The notes: generated from the letters alone by a model not told the origin. 64,000 nucleotides of DNA from Neobacillus cucumis (GCF_016908975.1 NZ_JAFBEX010000001.1:310001-374000), one strand, 5' to 3'. Positions 41,467 to 49,994 are shown, counted from the stretch's first letter. Program-made: numbers and translations.

Positions 41467-41652
41467 GTGTTAGAGAAGCCCACTCACTTATAAATTGAGT
41501 TAATACACTGTAAATCTTCAACAATAAATATTTCAAACGATTTATGAAACGGTAAACTTATGTTAAGAATTGGAAAATCATATTCTTTTTTACTTGAAAG
41601 CTTGTATTATAGGACTGTACTACAAAATGCAAGCATTCAAGGAGGAATAAAA

Positions 41653-41829
41653 ATGAAAACTTTCAAAAAATGGTTATTTACTTTGATGTCAGCATTGTTG
41701 TTACTTGGAGCCGTTACTGCATGCTCGAGTACTAGTTCAAAAACGGATGATTCAAACACCCAGCAAACCGATGATGGTTCGCAAACAGACGATAGTTCTC
41801 AAAGTGGAGATGGAAGTTCTGGTCAATAG
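41653..41829 (+). CDS. Small lipoprotein with Asp/Ser/Gln-rich tail
   Basis: A 58-residue precursor. The signal peptide MKTFKKWLFTLMSALLLLGA ends in lipobox VTAC (Cys at about 23); the mature part is a hydrophilic low-complexity chain of D, S, Q, T and G (repeats of QTDDGSQ / SSQSGDG). It would be a lipid-anchored acidic peptide on the outer face of the membrane; role unknown. AAGGAGG lies 7 bases before the ATG. Confidence 0.75.
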   Translation: MKTFKKWLFTLMSALLLLGAVTACSSTSSKTDDSNTQQTDDGSQTDDSSQSGDGSSGQ

Positions 41830-41888
41830 GGATCAAAATGATAAATGAACGATACGGCTTTTGCCATCTTGTTTAGTGAAGATTCTAT

Positions 41889-41925
41889 AAGGCTCTATCT
41901 CCAACAGGAGTAGGGCCTTTTTTAT
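41889..41925 (+). terminator. Intrinsic terminator after the small lipoprotein gene
   Basis: AAGGCTCTATCTCC-aaca-GGAGTAGGGCCTT (mismatched in the middle) followed by TTTT. Confidence 0.7.
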
Positions 41926-42054
41926 TTAAAGAAAACTTTACTGTTTTTTAATCTAAACTCAAAAATTAAAGACTAGAATTATGCAAAGAATCCGATGAAA
42001 TAACCCCAAAAATAAGGCAAGTAAAATAGTATTCATAAAGGAAGGATGATATTA

Positions 42055-42207
42055 ATGTATATTTCCTATAGAAACTATGAAGGCGGTATTAATAATTTGG
42101 TGATAGTAGAAAGCAATGGAGTGGTTACCTCAAGTTTAAAAGATAAGGAAACAGCCGTAAGAACCCATAAAAGAAAATTAAAACGATTAAAGGCTAAACA
42201 AAAGTGA
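42055..42207 (+). CDS. Small basic hypothetical protein (50 residues)
   Basis: MYISYRNYEGGINNLVIVES, then a strongly basic tail (RTHKRKLKRLKAKQK). A beta-hairpin-like N-terminus and a cationic helix suggest nucleic-acid or membrane contact, but no family is recognised. AAGGAAGG lies 9 bases before the ATG. Confidence 0.55.
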   Translation: MYISYRNYEGGINNLVIVESNGVVTSSLKDKETAVRTHKRKLKRLKAKQK

Positions 42208-42373
42208 CAACCGCAAAAAGAAGCGGCATTTTCCAAGCGAGATTTCAAAATAACTAGGACAGTCGTTAAACAATCAATATGAGCTAAATCCTGTTGAGTT
42301 ATGGTCGTTAAGTTATAGCGTCAACACGATGCCCTTTTTTTTAAACAAATAAGCGATTAAGAGTATATCTGTA

Positions 42374-42427
42374 AAATAGGGAAGGCGGATAGCCCTCTGC
42401 TGCGAGGGCTATCCGCCTTCCCTATTT
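42374..42427 (-). terminator. Very strong terminator after the acyl carrier protein gene
   Basis: AAATAGGGAAGGCGGATAGC with CCTC, loop TGCTGC, and the full 24-bp complement; it begins 2 bases after the stop at 42429. Confidence 0.9.
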
Positions 42428-42428
42428 G

Positions 42429-42656
42429 TTATCGTTTTTCAATATAGTTTACAACATCACCGACTGTTTGAAGAGTCGCTGCCACTTTATCACTAATTTC
42501 GATTGCGAATTCATCTTCAATTTCCATTGTCAGGTTCACCATATCTAACGAATCAGCATCGAAATCCTCTTTGAATGAAGCATCTGGTCTGATATTCTCC
42601 ATTTTGACACCAAGTCTGTCTGCAATTAAAGGCTTTAATTTTTCATATGTAGTCAT
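42429..42656 (-). CDS. Acyl carrier protein (orphan)
   Basis: A 75-residue four-helix carrier protein. The phosphopantetheine attachment serine is Ser36 in DFDADSLDMVNLTMEIEDEF. It carries acyl intermediates as thioesters in the cytosol. Housekeeping acpP sits between fabG and rnc, which are absent here, so this is a second, stand-alone ACP whose partner enzyme is unknown. ATG at 42656 follows AGGAGG. It is the only coding gene on its transcript. Confidence 0.93.
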   Translation of the reverse strand: MTTYEKLKPLIADRLGVKMENIRPDASFKEDFDADSLDMVNLTMEIEDEFAIEISDKVAATLQTVGDVVNYIEKR

Positions 42657-42824
42657 TGGGGCATCCTCCTAGCTATATCATAACCATCATTATAGCAACC
42701 TAATTCAAAAGGTAAAACATGCAAGTATTACCAGTTCGAACGAAAATTTATAAAATAGAGGTTTATTCTACACTATCGTCTAATTATACTTTATACAAGC
42801 TCTCTCATTCTGAGTAGAATAAAC

Positions 42825-42857
42825 AAAAAACTGCAGATATTTGCTTCTACAGTTTTT
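42825..42857 (-). terminator. Probable terminator after the amine oxidase gene
   Basis: On the minus strand AAAAACTGtAGA and TCTgCAGTTTTTT pair across a 10-base loop with T-rich flank, 55 bases after the stop at 42912. Confidence 0.6.
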
Positions 42858-42911
42858 AGCGCAAAATATTATATACACACTCACATGTGTTGGGTGTATA
42901 GCTGGCTTCTT

Positions 42912-44480
42912 TTAATCCTTTTTCAAAATATCCTCAAATACCTCTTGTGCAGCCCTTTCCCCAGACTCAACTGCACCATTTAAATAGCCTGGATATTTAA
43001 TGGATGTGTGTTCACCCGCAAAGAAAATATTTCCTTCCCTTTGTTCCAAAACACCAGCAAATTTGGTATGTTGTCCCACCTTCAAATAGGAATAGGAGCC
43101 TTTGGTCCATAAATTGCTAAGCCAGTGATCGACCGTGGCTAGTCCATTCCAATTGCTTATACTTCCTGGCAAAACGAGGTTTAACTTGTCCAAAAATTTT
43201 TTAGTCATTTCCTCTATTTTGTCATTTGTTAACACCAACAGTTTGGCAGCCGTTTCTCCTCCTGTAAAGTTAGCCAGAATTCCTGATTTACCTTGTTGGG
43301 CTCGTGATGACTCGAATGTCTGCTGATAGCCCGCATCTGCAAACGTGTCACCGTTATTTCCAAGCTCATGCCAAAATCGGCTGACGAATTGGACATGCAG
43401 CTTTGTATTGACTCCCATACCTAGCTCTTCAATCGCCATTTTTTTTAACGGGCAGAAGCTTGCACTCTCATAATCTATCGTTCTTAAAATACTAATAGGT
43501 ATTGCGAGAATGACTTTGTCCGCAAAAACCTCCCATTCCTTTTCATCATTTTGAAAAACAAGCCGTATTTCATTTTGGCCATCATGTTCAATCTTTTTAA
43601 GCCTGGAATTAAGTCTAATTTGACCATTAAGATTCTGTGCCAAAATGTTCGGGAGCTGATCATTTCCACCCCTAATATGAAGGCATTCATCTGAGTCTCC
43701 GTAAATTTGAAATTGTTCCCTTTGAGCAAAACCTAATAAATAAAGTAGATTTAAGGCACTTTGCTTACTGGCATCAGCGCCATTTTCAATCGTATAGGCC
43801 AATGCTAATAATTTACCAAATCTCGAATGAATGCCTCCTGGGACGATTTCATTGATATAGTCAACAATGGACATATGGTCTAACTCAAATCCCCGCTCTG
43901 TATAACAATGATAAAGTGTCGTTTCACCTGCTTCTTTTAGATCCTTTTGAAGTTTGGGATAGATTTTTCTAAAATCCTCTGTCACTTCTTGAAAGGAATA
44001 ATCGGCCCCATCAATAAAATAAAATGGTTTGGTACCTCTAGGTTCTGCCATGGTTAAATGATCTAATTCTAGTCCGAGCTCTTTGGCCAAACCCTGAATC
44101 TCTATATGACATGTATCAATGAATTCACCACCGCGCTCGACAATCTGCCCTTCATTAAAAATACCCCTTCTTGTCCAACACCGTCCCCCAATCCGGTCCG
44201 CGGCTTCATAAATAGTAGAGGTGATTCCACCCTGCCTCAGCCGATAAGCACAAGTAAGTCCCGCCAAACCTGCTCCGACAATAACAATTCTTGAAGCCTT
44301 TTTTACATCGCCATGGAATTTAGATGACGGTTGTCTTTCCTTTTCAATAGAAACAAGTTCTATTTGAGGACTATTGCCTTCCGGTTGAGCAGCTTGTCCA
44401 CTAAAATTTTGTTTTTTCCATTCTGTTCCTGCCAATACAAATGATTTCTGCAGGATACTTGCTAATGGTGTTCGTGCCAA
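42912..44480 (-). CDS. FAD-dependent amine oxidase (flavin monoamine oxidase family)
   Basis: A 522-residue flavoprotein. After an N-terminal extension of about 60 residues the FAD-binding fold reads RIVIVGAGLAGLTCAYRLRQ, then YEAADRIGGRCWTRR. The C-terminal NIFFAGEHTSIKYPGYLNGA is the flavin/active-site end typical of monoamine and L-amino acid oxidases. It would oxidise an amine to an imine with H2O2 formation; substrate unknown. TTG at 44480 (MARTPLASI) lies 8 bases after AAAGGAG; no better start exists. A long hairpin lies directly upstream. Confidence 0.88.
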   Translation of the reverse strand: MARTPLASILQKSFVLAGTEWKKQNFSGQAAQPEGNSPQIELVSIEKERQPSSKFHGDVKKASRIVIVGAGLAGLTCAYRLRQGGITSTIYEAADRIGGRCWTRRGIFNEGQIVERGGEFIDTCHIEIQGLAKELGLELDHLTMAEPRGTKPFYFIDGADYSFQEVTEDFRKIYPKLQKDLKEAGETTLYHCYTERGFELDHMSIVDYINEIVPGGIHSRFGKLLALAYTIENGADASKQSALNLLYLLGFAQREQFQIYGDSDECLHIRGGNDQLPNILAQNLNGQIRLNSRLKKIEHDGQNEIRLVFQNDEKEWEVFADKVILAIPISILRTIDYESASFCPLKKMAIEELGMGVNTKLHVQFVSRFWHELGNNGDTFADAGYQQTFESSRAQQGKSGILANFTGGETAAKLLVLTNDKIEEMTKKFLDKLNLVLPGSISNWNGLATVDHWLSNLWTKGSYSYLKVGQHTKFAGVLEQREGNIFFAGEHTSIKYPGYLNGAVESGERAAQEVFEDILKKD

Positions 44481-44505
44481 GAAACCAGCTCCTTTATGCA
44501 AAAAA

Positions 44506-44578
44506 TAAACCATGCTTATTTATTGAAAAACCTATCGTGCGATAGTAATTGTTCTTTCAATAAAATATGCATGGTTTC
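44506..44578 (-). promoter_or_regulatory. Long hairpin upstream of the amine oxidase gene
   Basis: Arms of about 21 bases (AACCATGCTTATTTATTGAAA and its near-complement ending GCATGGTT) enclose a perfect inner palindrome CTATCG-tg-CGATAG. On the minus strand it is followed by TATTTTTTG, so it may terminate the two-component transcript; it also ends 10 bases before the amine oxidase Shine-Dalgarno. Confidence 0.6.
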
Positions 44579-44634
44579 TTTTATTTGCTATAGGAGAGGG
44601 GCCGATTTAACATCCTTTAAACTCCGATTGCATC

Positions 44635-45291
44635 TTACTGCTTTCTGCTTTTCTGTAAATATAACACCAGCTCTGTGCGGTTTTTGAGCTCAAACTTGTC
44701 GAGAATCCTGGAAATATAGTTTTTGACCGTACCTTCCGTTAAAAATAACACACTCCCAATCTGTTTATTACTTTTTCCTTGCATAATCAGTTCCACGACT
44801 TCGATTTCCCTCGGTGTCAACGTATTGCTCAATTGATCTTTTATGCTGTTTTGATTACTAGATGTCTGTTCCATGGAGTGGAGTACTTTGGAAATTTTTG
44901 AGCTGACTTGCGAATTTAACAACATACTGCCCTCACAAGCCGACTTGATTGCTTTGATAATCTCCTTGGAGCTGGAGTCCTTGAGAACATAGCCATCCGC
45001 ACCATATTTAAGTCCATTGAATATATACTCATCTTCATTAAAGGTAGTTAGAATAATGACTTTTAAACTCGGATAAGTTTCCTTCACGATCTTTAACGTC
45101 TCGATGCCATCCATCACTGGCATCCGAATATCCATGAGAATAATATCAGGCAGCTTATTCTCCAATAATGCAAGCAATTCTTCCCCGTTCGAGGCTTCTC
45201 CTACTATTTCAATTTCTTCGTGTAGGCTCAAAATCATCTTTAAACCTTCTCTAACCATCTCCTGGTCATCGACAATCATGATTTCTGTCAT
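44635..45291 (-). CDS. NarL/LuxR-type response regulator
   Basis: A 218-residue two-component regulator. The receiver carries Asp54 in IILMDIRMPVMDG with acidic DD at 8-9, and the C-terminal LuxR-type helix-turn-helix reads LTPREIEVVELIMQGKSNKQ, IGSVLFLTEGTVKNYISRIL. It is the partner of the histidine kinase encoded 34 bases upstream. A palindrome ATGAC-N4-GTCAT in the divergent promoter region at 46533 is a candidate binding site. Confidence 0.92.
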   Translation of the reverse strand: MTEIMIVDDQEMVREGLKMILSLHEEIEIVGEASNGEELLALLENKLPDIILMDIRMPVMDGIETLKIVKETYPSLKVIILTTFNEDEYIFNGLKYGADGYVLKDSSSKEIIKAIKSACEGSMLLNSQVSSKISKVLHSMEQTSSNQNSIKDQLSNTLTPREIEVVELIMQGKSNKQIGSVLFLTEGTVKNYISRILDKFELKNRTELVLYLQKSRKQ

Positions 45292-45325
45292 TTCATTCGC
45301 TCCACCTTTCTATCATTGTTATCTT

Positions 45326-46447
45326 TTAAGCAGGTATTTCCGCAAGCATTTTAAATCCTCGCCCTTTTTCCGAATAAAAACTCACTGTCCCATTCAGTAA
45401 ACCAATGCGATCTTCAATTCCTTGCAGACCATTAGATTTTTTGATTTGACCGCAGCCTTCGCCGTTGTCTTCCACAGCAACTCTTATCTTTTCACCACTT
45501 TTAGTAATGTCGACTAGAAACTGTTGGGCCTTGCCGTGCTTCAAACCGTTGGTGACCGCTTCCCGAACTGAATTATAAATACAATTTTTCATATCCTGAC
45601 TGCTAGTCTCTACCTCTTCATCAAAATTCAGCGTAAACTTTAGCTTTCCTGAGGTTTCCAAGCTCTCTATCATATCATTCAGTAATTCCCCAAGCTCAAT
45701 TTGGCTGCTTACCGATTGATCTTTCAAAATGGCTACTGCCTTCCTGAGTTCATTAATCGATTTTCGTGAAAACTCATGGGCTTTCGCAATGGATTCCCCA
45801 GCTTTCTGAGAGTTCACCTCCATCATATTTTCCGCAAACTCCAAATGCATGCGCAGGGCAATCAGAGAATGTCCAATGGAGTCATGCATTTCCTGTGCAA
45901 TTCTTGTTCTTTCTTTTACAATCGTAATTTCTTTCAGTTTGGCATGCGCCTCCACCAATTCAGCATTTAACAGTTGTCCTTTTTCTCTCTCCAAACTGAC
46001 GGCCCGAAATAAATAGACCAACATGAATATCGCAATGTAGGAGATTAATGAAGTTTGGACATCCGCTTTCGCCGCTATCATTCCGGCCAAATAAACCAAT
46101 ACGTGAATTGATACAATACCTTTCGGGATCGACCCGCCGGATAAAAATATCTCTGCAAGAGGAAAAACATAATAAACACTCGTTGCAGCATTATCAAACA
46201 TCACCATATAGATACCGATCAGGGCAATGTTCACTAGCATGGAGACCGTATAAAGAAGACGATTTCGATTCCATAAGCGATAGCGGGTTCTGAAAAAATC
46301 ATTCGCTTGCATCAACAAAATACCCGTTATCCACGCCGCTTTCATTTCAACTGAAAGGCCATCCCGAGTCACAATATCATAAAAAATGGATAAGATAAGC
46401 ACTGTTTTAAAGGCCCAAAGCATCTTCCCAGACTTACTGTTAAGCAT
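45326..46447 (-). CDS. Membrane sensor histidine kinase (HisKA_3 type)
   Basis: A 373-residue kinase. The first 150 residues contain about five hydrophobic segments with short loops, so sensing is probably within the membrane. The HisKA_3 dimerisation box is ERTRIAQEMHDSIGHSLIAL with phospho-acceptor His188. The ATPase domain has the N box (NSVREAVTNGLKHG) and G1 box (VAVEDNGEGCG). It resembles LnrJ/DesK-type kinases that sense membrane-active compounds or lipid state. ATG at 46447 follows GGAGGAGAG. Confidence 0.9.
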   Translation of the reverse strand: MLNSKSGKMLWAFKTVLILSIFYDIVTRDGLSVEMKAAWITGILLMQANDFFRTRYRLWNRNRLLYTVSMLVNIALIGIYMVMFDNAATSVYYVFPLAEIFLSGGSIPKGIVSIHVLVYLAGMIAAKADVQTSLISYIAIFMLVYLFRAVSLEREKGQLLNAELVEAHAKLKEITIVKERTRIAQEMHDSIGHSLIALRMHLEFAENMMEVNSQKAGESIAKAHEFSRKSINELRKAVAILKDQSVSSQIELGELLNDMIESLETSGKLKFTLNFDEEVETSSQDMKNCIYNSVREAVTNGLKHGKAQQFLVDITKSGEKIRVAVEDNGEGCGQIKKSNGLQGIEDRIGLLNGTVSFYSEKGRGFKMLAEIPA

Positions 46448-46532
46448 CCTCTCTCCTCCAAAATTTTCTATATAAAACTATTATACTATTTCATTTACTT
46501 GAAAGGACATAACCCATCGTCATATCAAAATG

Positions 46533-46546
46533 ATGACTAAAGTCAT
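46533..46546. promoter_or_regulatory. Candidate response-regulator operator
   Basis: ATGAC-TAAA-GTCAT, perfect 5-bp arms, in the 216-base gap between the divergent histidine kinase and CcdC-like genes. Confidence 0.45.
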
Positions 46547-46663
46547 ATAGCAATTGTTGACGAAGGTGACTACATCGGAGGTGGTCAGCACCCTTATAAT
46601 CAAGGTGTGATAAGGAAATCAAGACCAATTTTAAATAAACCCACTTAAAAAGGAGAATGAAAA

Positions 46664-47161
46664 ATGAACGGATCAGGAATTTATGGATTGATGTTTTTGA
46701 TTGTAGGTTTAGTGGATTGGAGTCGTATAAGTGCGATGGTTCGACCAATTCAAGGATCAGGAATCAAAATATTACTCCCAATTATCTATATATCTCCCGT
46801 ATTAACTCTGTTTTCAGAACTGCCTGTGCAATTGAAAGCATGGGAGATTGTTATTGCAGCTCTATTCGGGGTATTACTTTCAATTCCGCTTATGTTTACT
46901 ACAAAATATGAAATTCGCCAAGACGGACAGATTTATGCACAGAAAAATAAAAGCTTTTTTATTGCATTAATTGCTATTGCAGCTATTCGTATCGTGTTAA
47001 GACAGTTTTTTTTCGATATTGACCCAACAAGTTTAAGTATGCTTTTCTTTACAGTTGCCTTTAGCTACGTTGTACCTTGGAGGATTGTTTCCTTTGCAAA
47101 ATTTCGAAAGGTAAAAATGTCACAAACCTTGGATGATGTGCTTCCATCCGTTAAAGCCTAA
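46664..47161 (+). CDS. CcdC-like (DUF1453) membrane protein
   Basis: A 165-residue membrane protein with about five hydrophobic segments. TTKYEIRQDGQIYAQKNKSF followed by FIALIAIAAIRIVLRQFFF matches the CcdC/DUF1453 family, named from the cytochrome c maturation cluster of B. subtilis but also found in many unrelated positions. It is divergent from the two-component system and precedes a CPBP protease gene by 64 bases; both may be its targets. AAAAAGGAG is 7 bases upstream of the ATG. Confidence 0.75.
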   Translation: MNGSGIYGLMFLIVGLVDWSRISAMVRPIQGSGIKILLPIIYISPVLTLFSELPVQLKAWEIVIAALFGVLLSIPLMFTTKYEIRQDGQIYAQKNKSFFIALIAIAAIRIVLRQFFFDIDPTSLSMLFFTVAFSYVVPWRIVSFAKFRKVKMSQTLDDVLPSVKA

Positions 47162-47225
47162 ATTCTAATCCTTGAAGTAGCCATTTTTATTATTTATATA
47201 TTCTAAATTAAAGGGACTGTATGTA

Positions 47226-48113
47226 ATGAATTCTTCGGTACAAACTCAACTTGCCTCATCCTCAGGCTTGAAGAACTTGTTAGAACGCCGACCATTGCTT
47301 TCATTCTTTGTCATGTCATATGCTTTTTCATGGATAACACTCATTCCTTATATCTTATCCCAGTGAAATATCTTTCCCAATACACAAGCATTTTCGGTTT
47401 TCTTTGCTCTTAATTCGTTTGCCGGGCCGTTATTAGCATCGTATATCATGCACAAAACGATAGGAGGAAAAGAGGCCTGGCTAGATATAAGAAAAAGCTT
47501 GAAAGAAATCAAAGCTGGCTTAAAATGGTATCTATTCATTCTTATTGGCGTTCCTGCTGTGATGTTTTTAGGGATCATCGCCTTAAACGGTGGAACACTG
47601 CCGAGCTTTCATGGGCTAATATCTTCTTTCTTTATTGGATATCTAATCCAATTTGTTATTATTTTCCTTTTTTGTGGGCCATTGTCTGAGGAACTAGGGT
47701 GGCGCGGTTTCGCCTTAACGCGAATGCAATCAAGATTTGGAGCATTGAAAGCATCTCTATTGATGGGAGTATTGTGGGCCTTATGGCATTTGCCGCATTT
47801 TATAACAAATACTCAAAGGGGAGGACCAGGGACCAGTTCATCTATTTTTTATATCAATTTACCGATTTTCATTGTGTTGTGTATAGCGATTTCTATCATT
47901 TTTACCTGGGTTTACAATCATACGCAGGGCAGCCTATTTTTTGCTACCCTGCTGCACACCAGCATCAATGGTCTTAGCATAATCCAATCACATCTTTCAG
48001 GACCAAATTTGACTACCACGGATTTACCGTTCCTTATAGGATTTTGGGGTCTAGCTTTACTCATTCTTATTACTACTAGTGGTCAGCTTGGATACAACTC
48101 CAGTTCAAAATAA
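47226..48113 (+). pseudogene. CPBP family intramembrane metalloprotease gene with in-frame TGA
   Basis: From ATG 47226 (AAAGGG 10 bases upstream) one frame runs to 48113 with a single interruption, TGA at 47364-47366 (codon 47), in a context reading TLIPYILSQ-stop-NIFPNTQAFSVFF where homologous proteins commonly have tryptophan. All CPBP catalytic motifs lie after the stop: EELGWRGFALTRMQ (glutamates and arginine), LWALWHLPHF (histidine) and FATLLHTSINGL. The rest of the frame is undamaged, so the mutation is recent, a sequencing error or read-through. An internal ATG at 47448 lacks a convincing ribosome binding site. Confidence 0.75.
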
Positions 48114-48218
48114 TATAAATGGAAAGATCCATTTGCCCTTTATGATAATTTGCTAATTTTTTTTAAAAATAGGCTCTGTTATTTTTCATTGTTGATGTTC
48201 GTGTAGGTATGAAAGTTA

Positions 48219-48412
48219 ATAGACGGAGAATTTCCGGCTAATGTATATGGAAATAGCTAAGAAAGCAGATAAAGCGGAGATTTTCCGCTTAACTGCTCAA
48301 AATAAGACGAAATCCAAAGATTTGGAGAATATAAACGGAAAAACTCCCTTTATTTTTAGGGAAATATGGATATTTCCCAATTTAAACGGAATTTTACCGT
48401 TTATTTTTCAAA
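48219..48412. repeat. Tandem hairpin array with CGGA...TCCG units
   Basis: CGG-starting hairpin units at 48224 (CGGAGAATTTCCGG), 48275 (GCGGAGATTTTCCGC), 48336 (ACGGAAAAACTCCCTTT) and 48387 (AAACGGAATTTTACCGTTT), spaced 51, 61 and 51 bp, each set in TTAA/TTTA flanks; an extra GGGAAATATGGATATTTCCC hairpin lies between the last two. The final unit overlaps the end of the minus-strand gene at 48394. Confidence 0.75.
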
Positions 48413-48672
48413 CACAGTGAAATCAACATTCCGTAATAACAGAGACATCCATGCAAACAAAATTTGCTAGTGGTGGCGAGTTTATCATTTATACCCTTTT
48501 CATCCAGATATTCAAGATAATCACTTTTTAATATTTCAGTTTGATATGCGCTCTTAATAAATTGATCAAACTTTCTATCGTACTGTGAATATCCAGGAGC
48601 CCAATTATAGTATTCTATATTTTCATGTTCAAAGTAGGGTATAAAATCTAACAACTTATTATATTCCATCAT
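48394..48672 (-). CDS. DUF6508-like protein, C-terminus replaced by repeat sequence
   Basis: A 92-residue protein, MMEYNKLLDFIPYFEHENIE, then YYNWAPGYSQYDRKFDQFIK and SDYLEYLDEKGIND. The first 70 residues resemble the N-terminal part of DUF6508 proteins (from memory usually about 125 residues). The last codons run into the hairpin array (stop within AAACGGTAAAATTCCG), so the gene seems cut short. GGGAGAG precedes the two ATGs. Confidence 0.45.
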   Translation of the reverse strand: MMEYNKLLDFIPYFEHENIEYYNWAPGYSQYDRKFDQFIKSAYQTEILKSDYLEYLDEKGINDKLATTSKFCLHGCLCYYGMLISLCLKNKR

Positions 48673-48937
48673 CTAGCTCTCCCGTATTGTATATTATTTA
48701 ATTGATTTGTGAGATAATGAAGTTGCTACCAGTCAATATCTTCTGGATACTCTACAATCTAACCTGATCATTTGAGCTAACCCAGATATTCCTATAATAT
48801 TATGCCTAAAATTTATAGTTTCAAAAACCCATAAGCCTCGATTCACCAACTACTTACTTACTTTTTTGATATTGAAATTTTTAAAATTTTCCAACTACAT
48901 TCTGATGAATTACAAATATTTTAAAGGAGAAAATCAT

Positions 48938-49201
48938 ATGGGGAAAAGGAAGAAATCTAAGCAAAAGAATAAAGAGAACTTTGGTAGTGCCGAATTTTAT
49001 TGTTCTAAATGTAATCACAAATTTGAAGTCGACTGGGAGACGATATGGGATATACAAGAGTGTACACATGGATATGTAGGCTACCATCTCAATGACACAT
49101 TTATAAGTTGTGAAAAATGTGGTGAAATTTGTAGTGATGAAAAAAGTGTCCCAAATTCAAGATCTGCAGAGTTTATTTTAGATGACAATCTACCCTTTTA
49201 A
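48938..49201 (+). CDS. Zinc-ribbon-like hypothetical protein
   Basis: An 87-residue protein. A lysine-rich start (MGKRKKSKQKNKENFGSAEF) is followed by CSKCNHKFEVDW and CEKCGEICSD, two CxxC knuckles of a likely zinc ribbon, and an acidic end. No family is recognised. ATG at 48938 follows AAAGGAG. Confidence 0.6.
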   Translation: MGKRKKSKQKNKENFGSAEFYCSKCNHKFEVDWETIWDIQECTHGYVGYHLNDTFISCEKCGEICSDEKSVPNSRSAEFILDDNLPF

Positions 49202-49204
49202 GAA

Positions 49205-49260
49205 AAAGGGGGTAGAATCTCTTGTTGCCACAAAAAGAAACAAGAGAACCGCCTACCCTT
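49205..49260. repeat. REP-like palindrome, copy 2 (degenerate)
   Basis: AAGGGGGTAGAATCTCTTGTT and AACAAGAGAACCGCCTACCC pair around GCCACAAAAAGA. The CAAGAGAACCG core and CACAAAAA loop are shared with the copies at 51.0 and 61.9 kb. It starts 3 bases after the zinc-ribbon gene and may terminate it. Confidence 0.7.
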
Positions 49261-49286
49261 TGCTTTCAATTTTCTAAAGTAAGCAT

Positions 49287-49427
49287 CTATACAGACCTTG
49301 GAACATCTAATATTGAGGCTCCCTCATATGGCACGATATCTTTTATAACACATAAATGGTACATTATTTCTTTAAGAGGTTTACCAAATTTCTTTTCTAC
49401 CTTTTCCTGATATTCCTGATTTGACAA
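49287..49427 (-). pseudogene. Small putative HTH protein, probably frameshifted at its 3' end
   Basis: TTG at 49427 with GGAGGG 6 bases upstream opens MSNQEYQEKVEKKFGKPLKE, then IMYHLCVIKDIVPYEGASIL and DVPRS, a helix-turn-helix-like pattern, and stops at 49287. In the next frame the natural continuation IDAYFRKLKAKG is visible, so a one-base frameshift near 49290 probably truncated it. The REP-like palindrome follows immediately. Confidence 0.5.
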
Positions 49428-49454
49428 TAATATCCCTCCAAAATTCTTGGTAAT

Positions 49455-49994
49455 TTATAAATATGTAAGGTTTTTTCCCATACATAATTCTTCCCTTTCC
49501 TGTGTTTTTAATATTTTAAATCCAAACCTTTTATAAAATTCTGTTAACCGTTTTATATACTTTTTTCTTTCAAGACCTCCAATATTACTTTCAAGTGGTG
49601 CAGGTTTTAGTGCTAAATATTCTGCTCCTATATACGACCAATATTTCAAAAATTCTTCCATTGCAATCGATCCCCAACCCTGCATCTGAAATTTTTCATC
49701 AATCTTAAGAGTATTTAAAATAATTATTAGACCATAAATTTCTTCCGTCTCTCTAAACCCAGTAAGAACATCTAGTACTTCATAGGCATCTCCTGATAAA
49801 CCATCACCACTAAAAACAACATCCAACCAATCATTAAAATGATAAGTATTATATAACAGAAAACTAGCATGACCTATATTAATATGGTCTTCGGTTTCTA
49901 TATTTAATAGATTTAGGTCCGCCCTATAATCAATAAAGTTTAGATCCTCATCAAAATCTGACCTATAACTAACATTTAGGAACCAATCACTCAT
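49455..49994 (-). CDS. GNAT-like acetyltransferase, divergent
   Basis: A 179-residue protein. The second half has a GNAT look: LIIILNTLKIDEKFQMQGWG for motif A (Q-x-x-G-W-G), then MEEFLKYWSYIGAEYLALKP, and RLTEFYKRFGFKILKTQE for motif B. The first half is acidic and unlike standard members, so activity is uncertain. Start chosen at ATG 49994, 6 bases after GGGTG; an in-frame GTG and ATG lie just upstream. Confidence 0.55.
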   Translation of the reverse strand: MSDWFLNVSYRSDFDEDLNFIDYRADLNLLNIETEDHINIGHASFLLYNTYHFNDWLDVVFSGDGLSGDAYEVLDVLTGFRETEEIYGLIIILNTLKIDEKFQMQGWGSIAMEEFLKYWSYIGAEYLALKPAPLESNIGGLERKKYIKRLTEFYKRFGFKILKTQEREELCMGKNLTYL

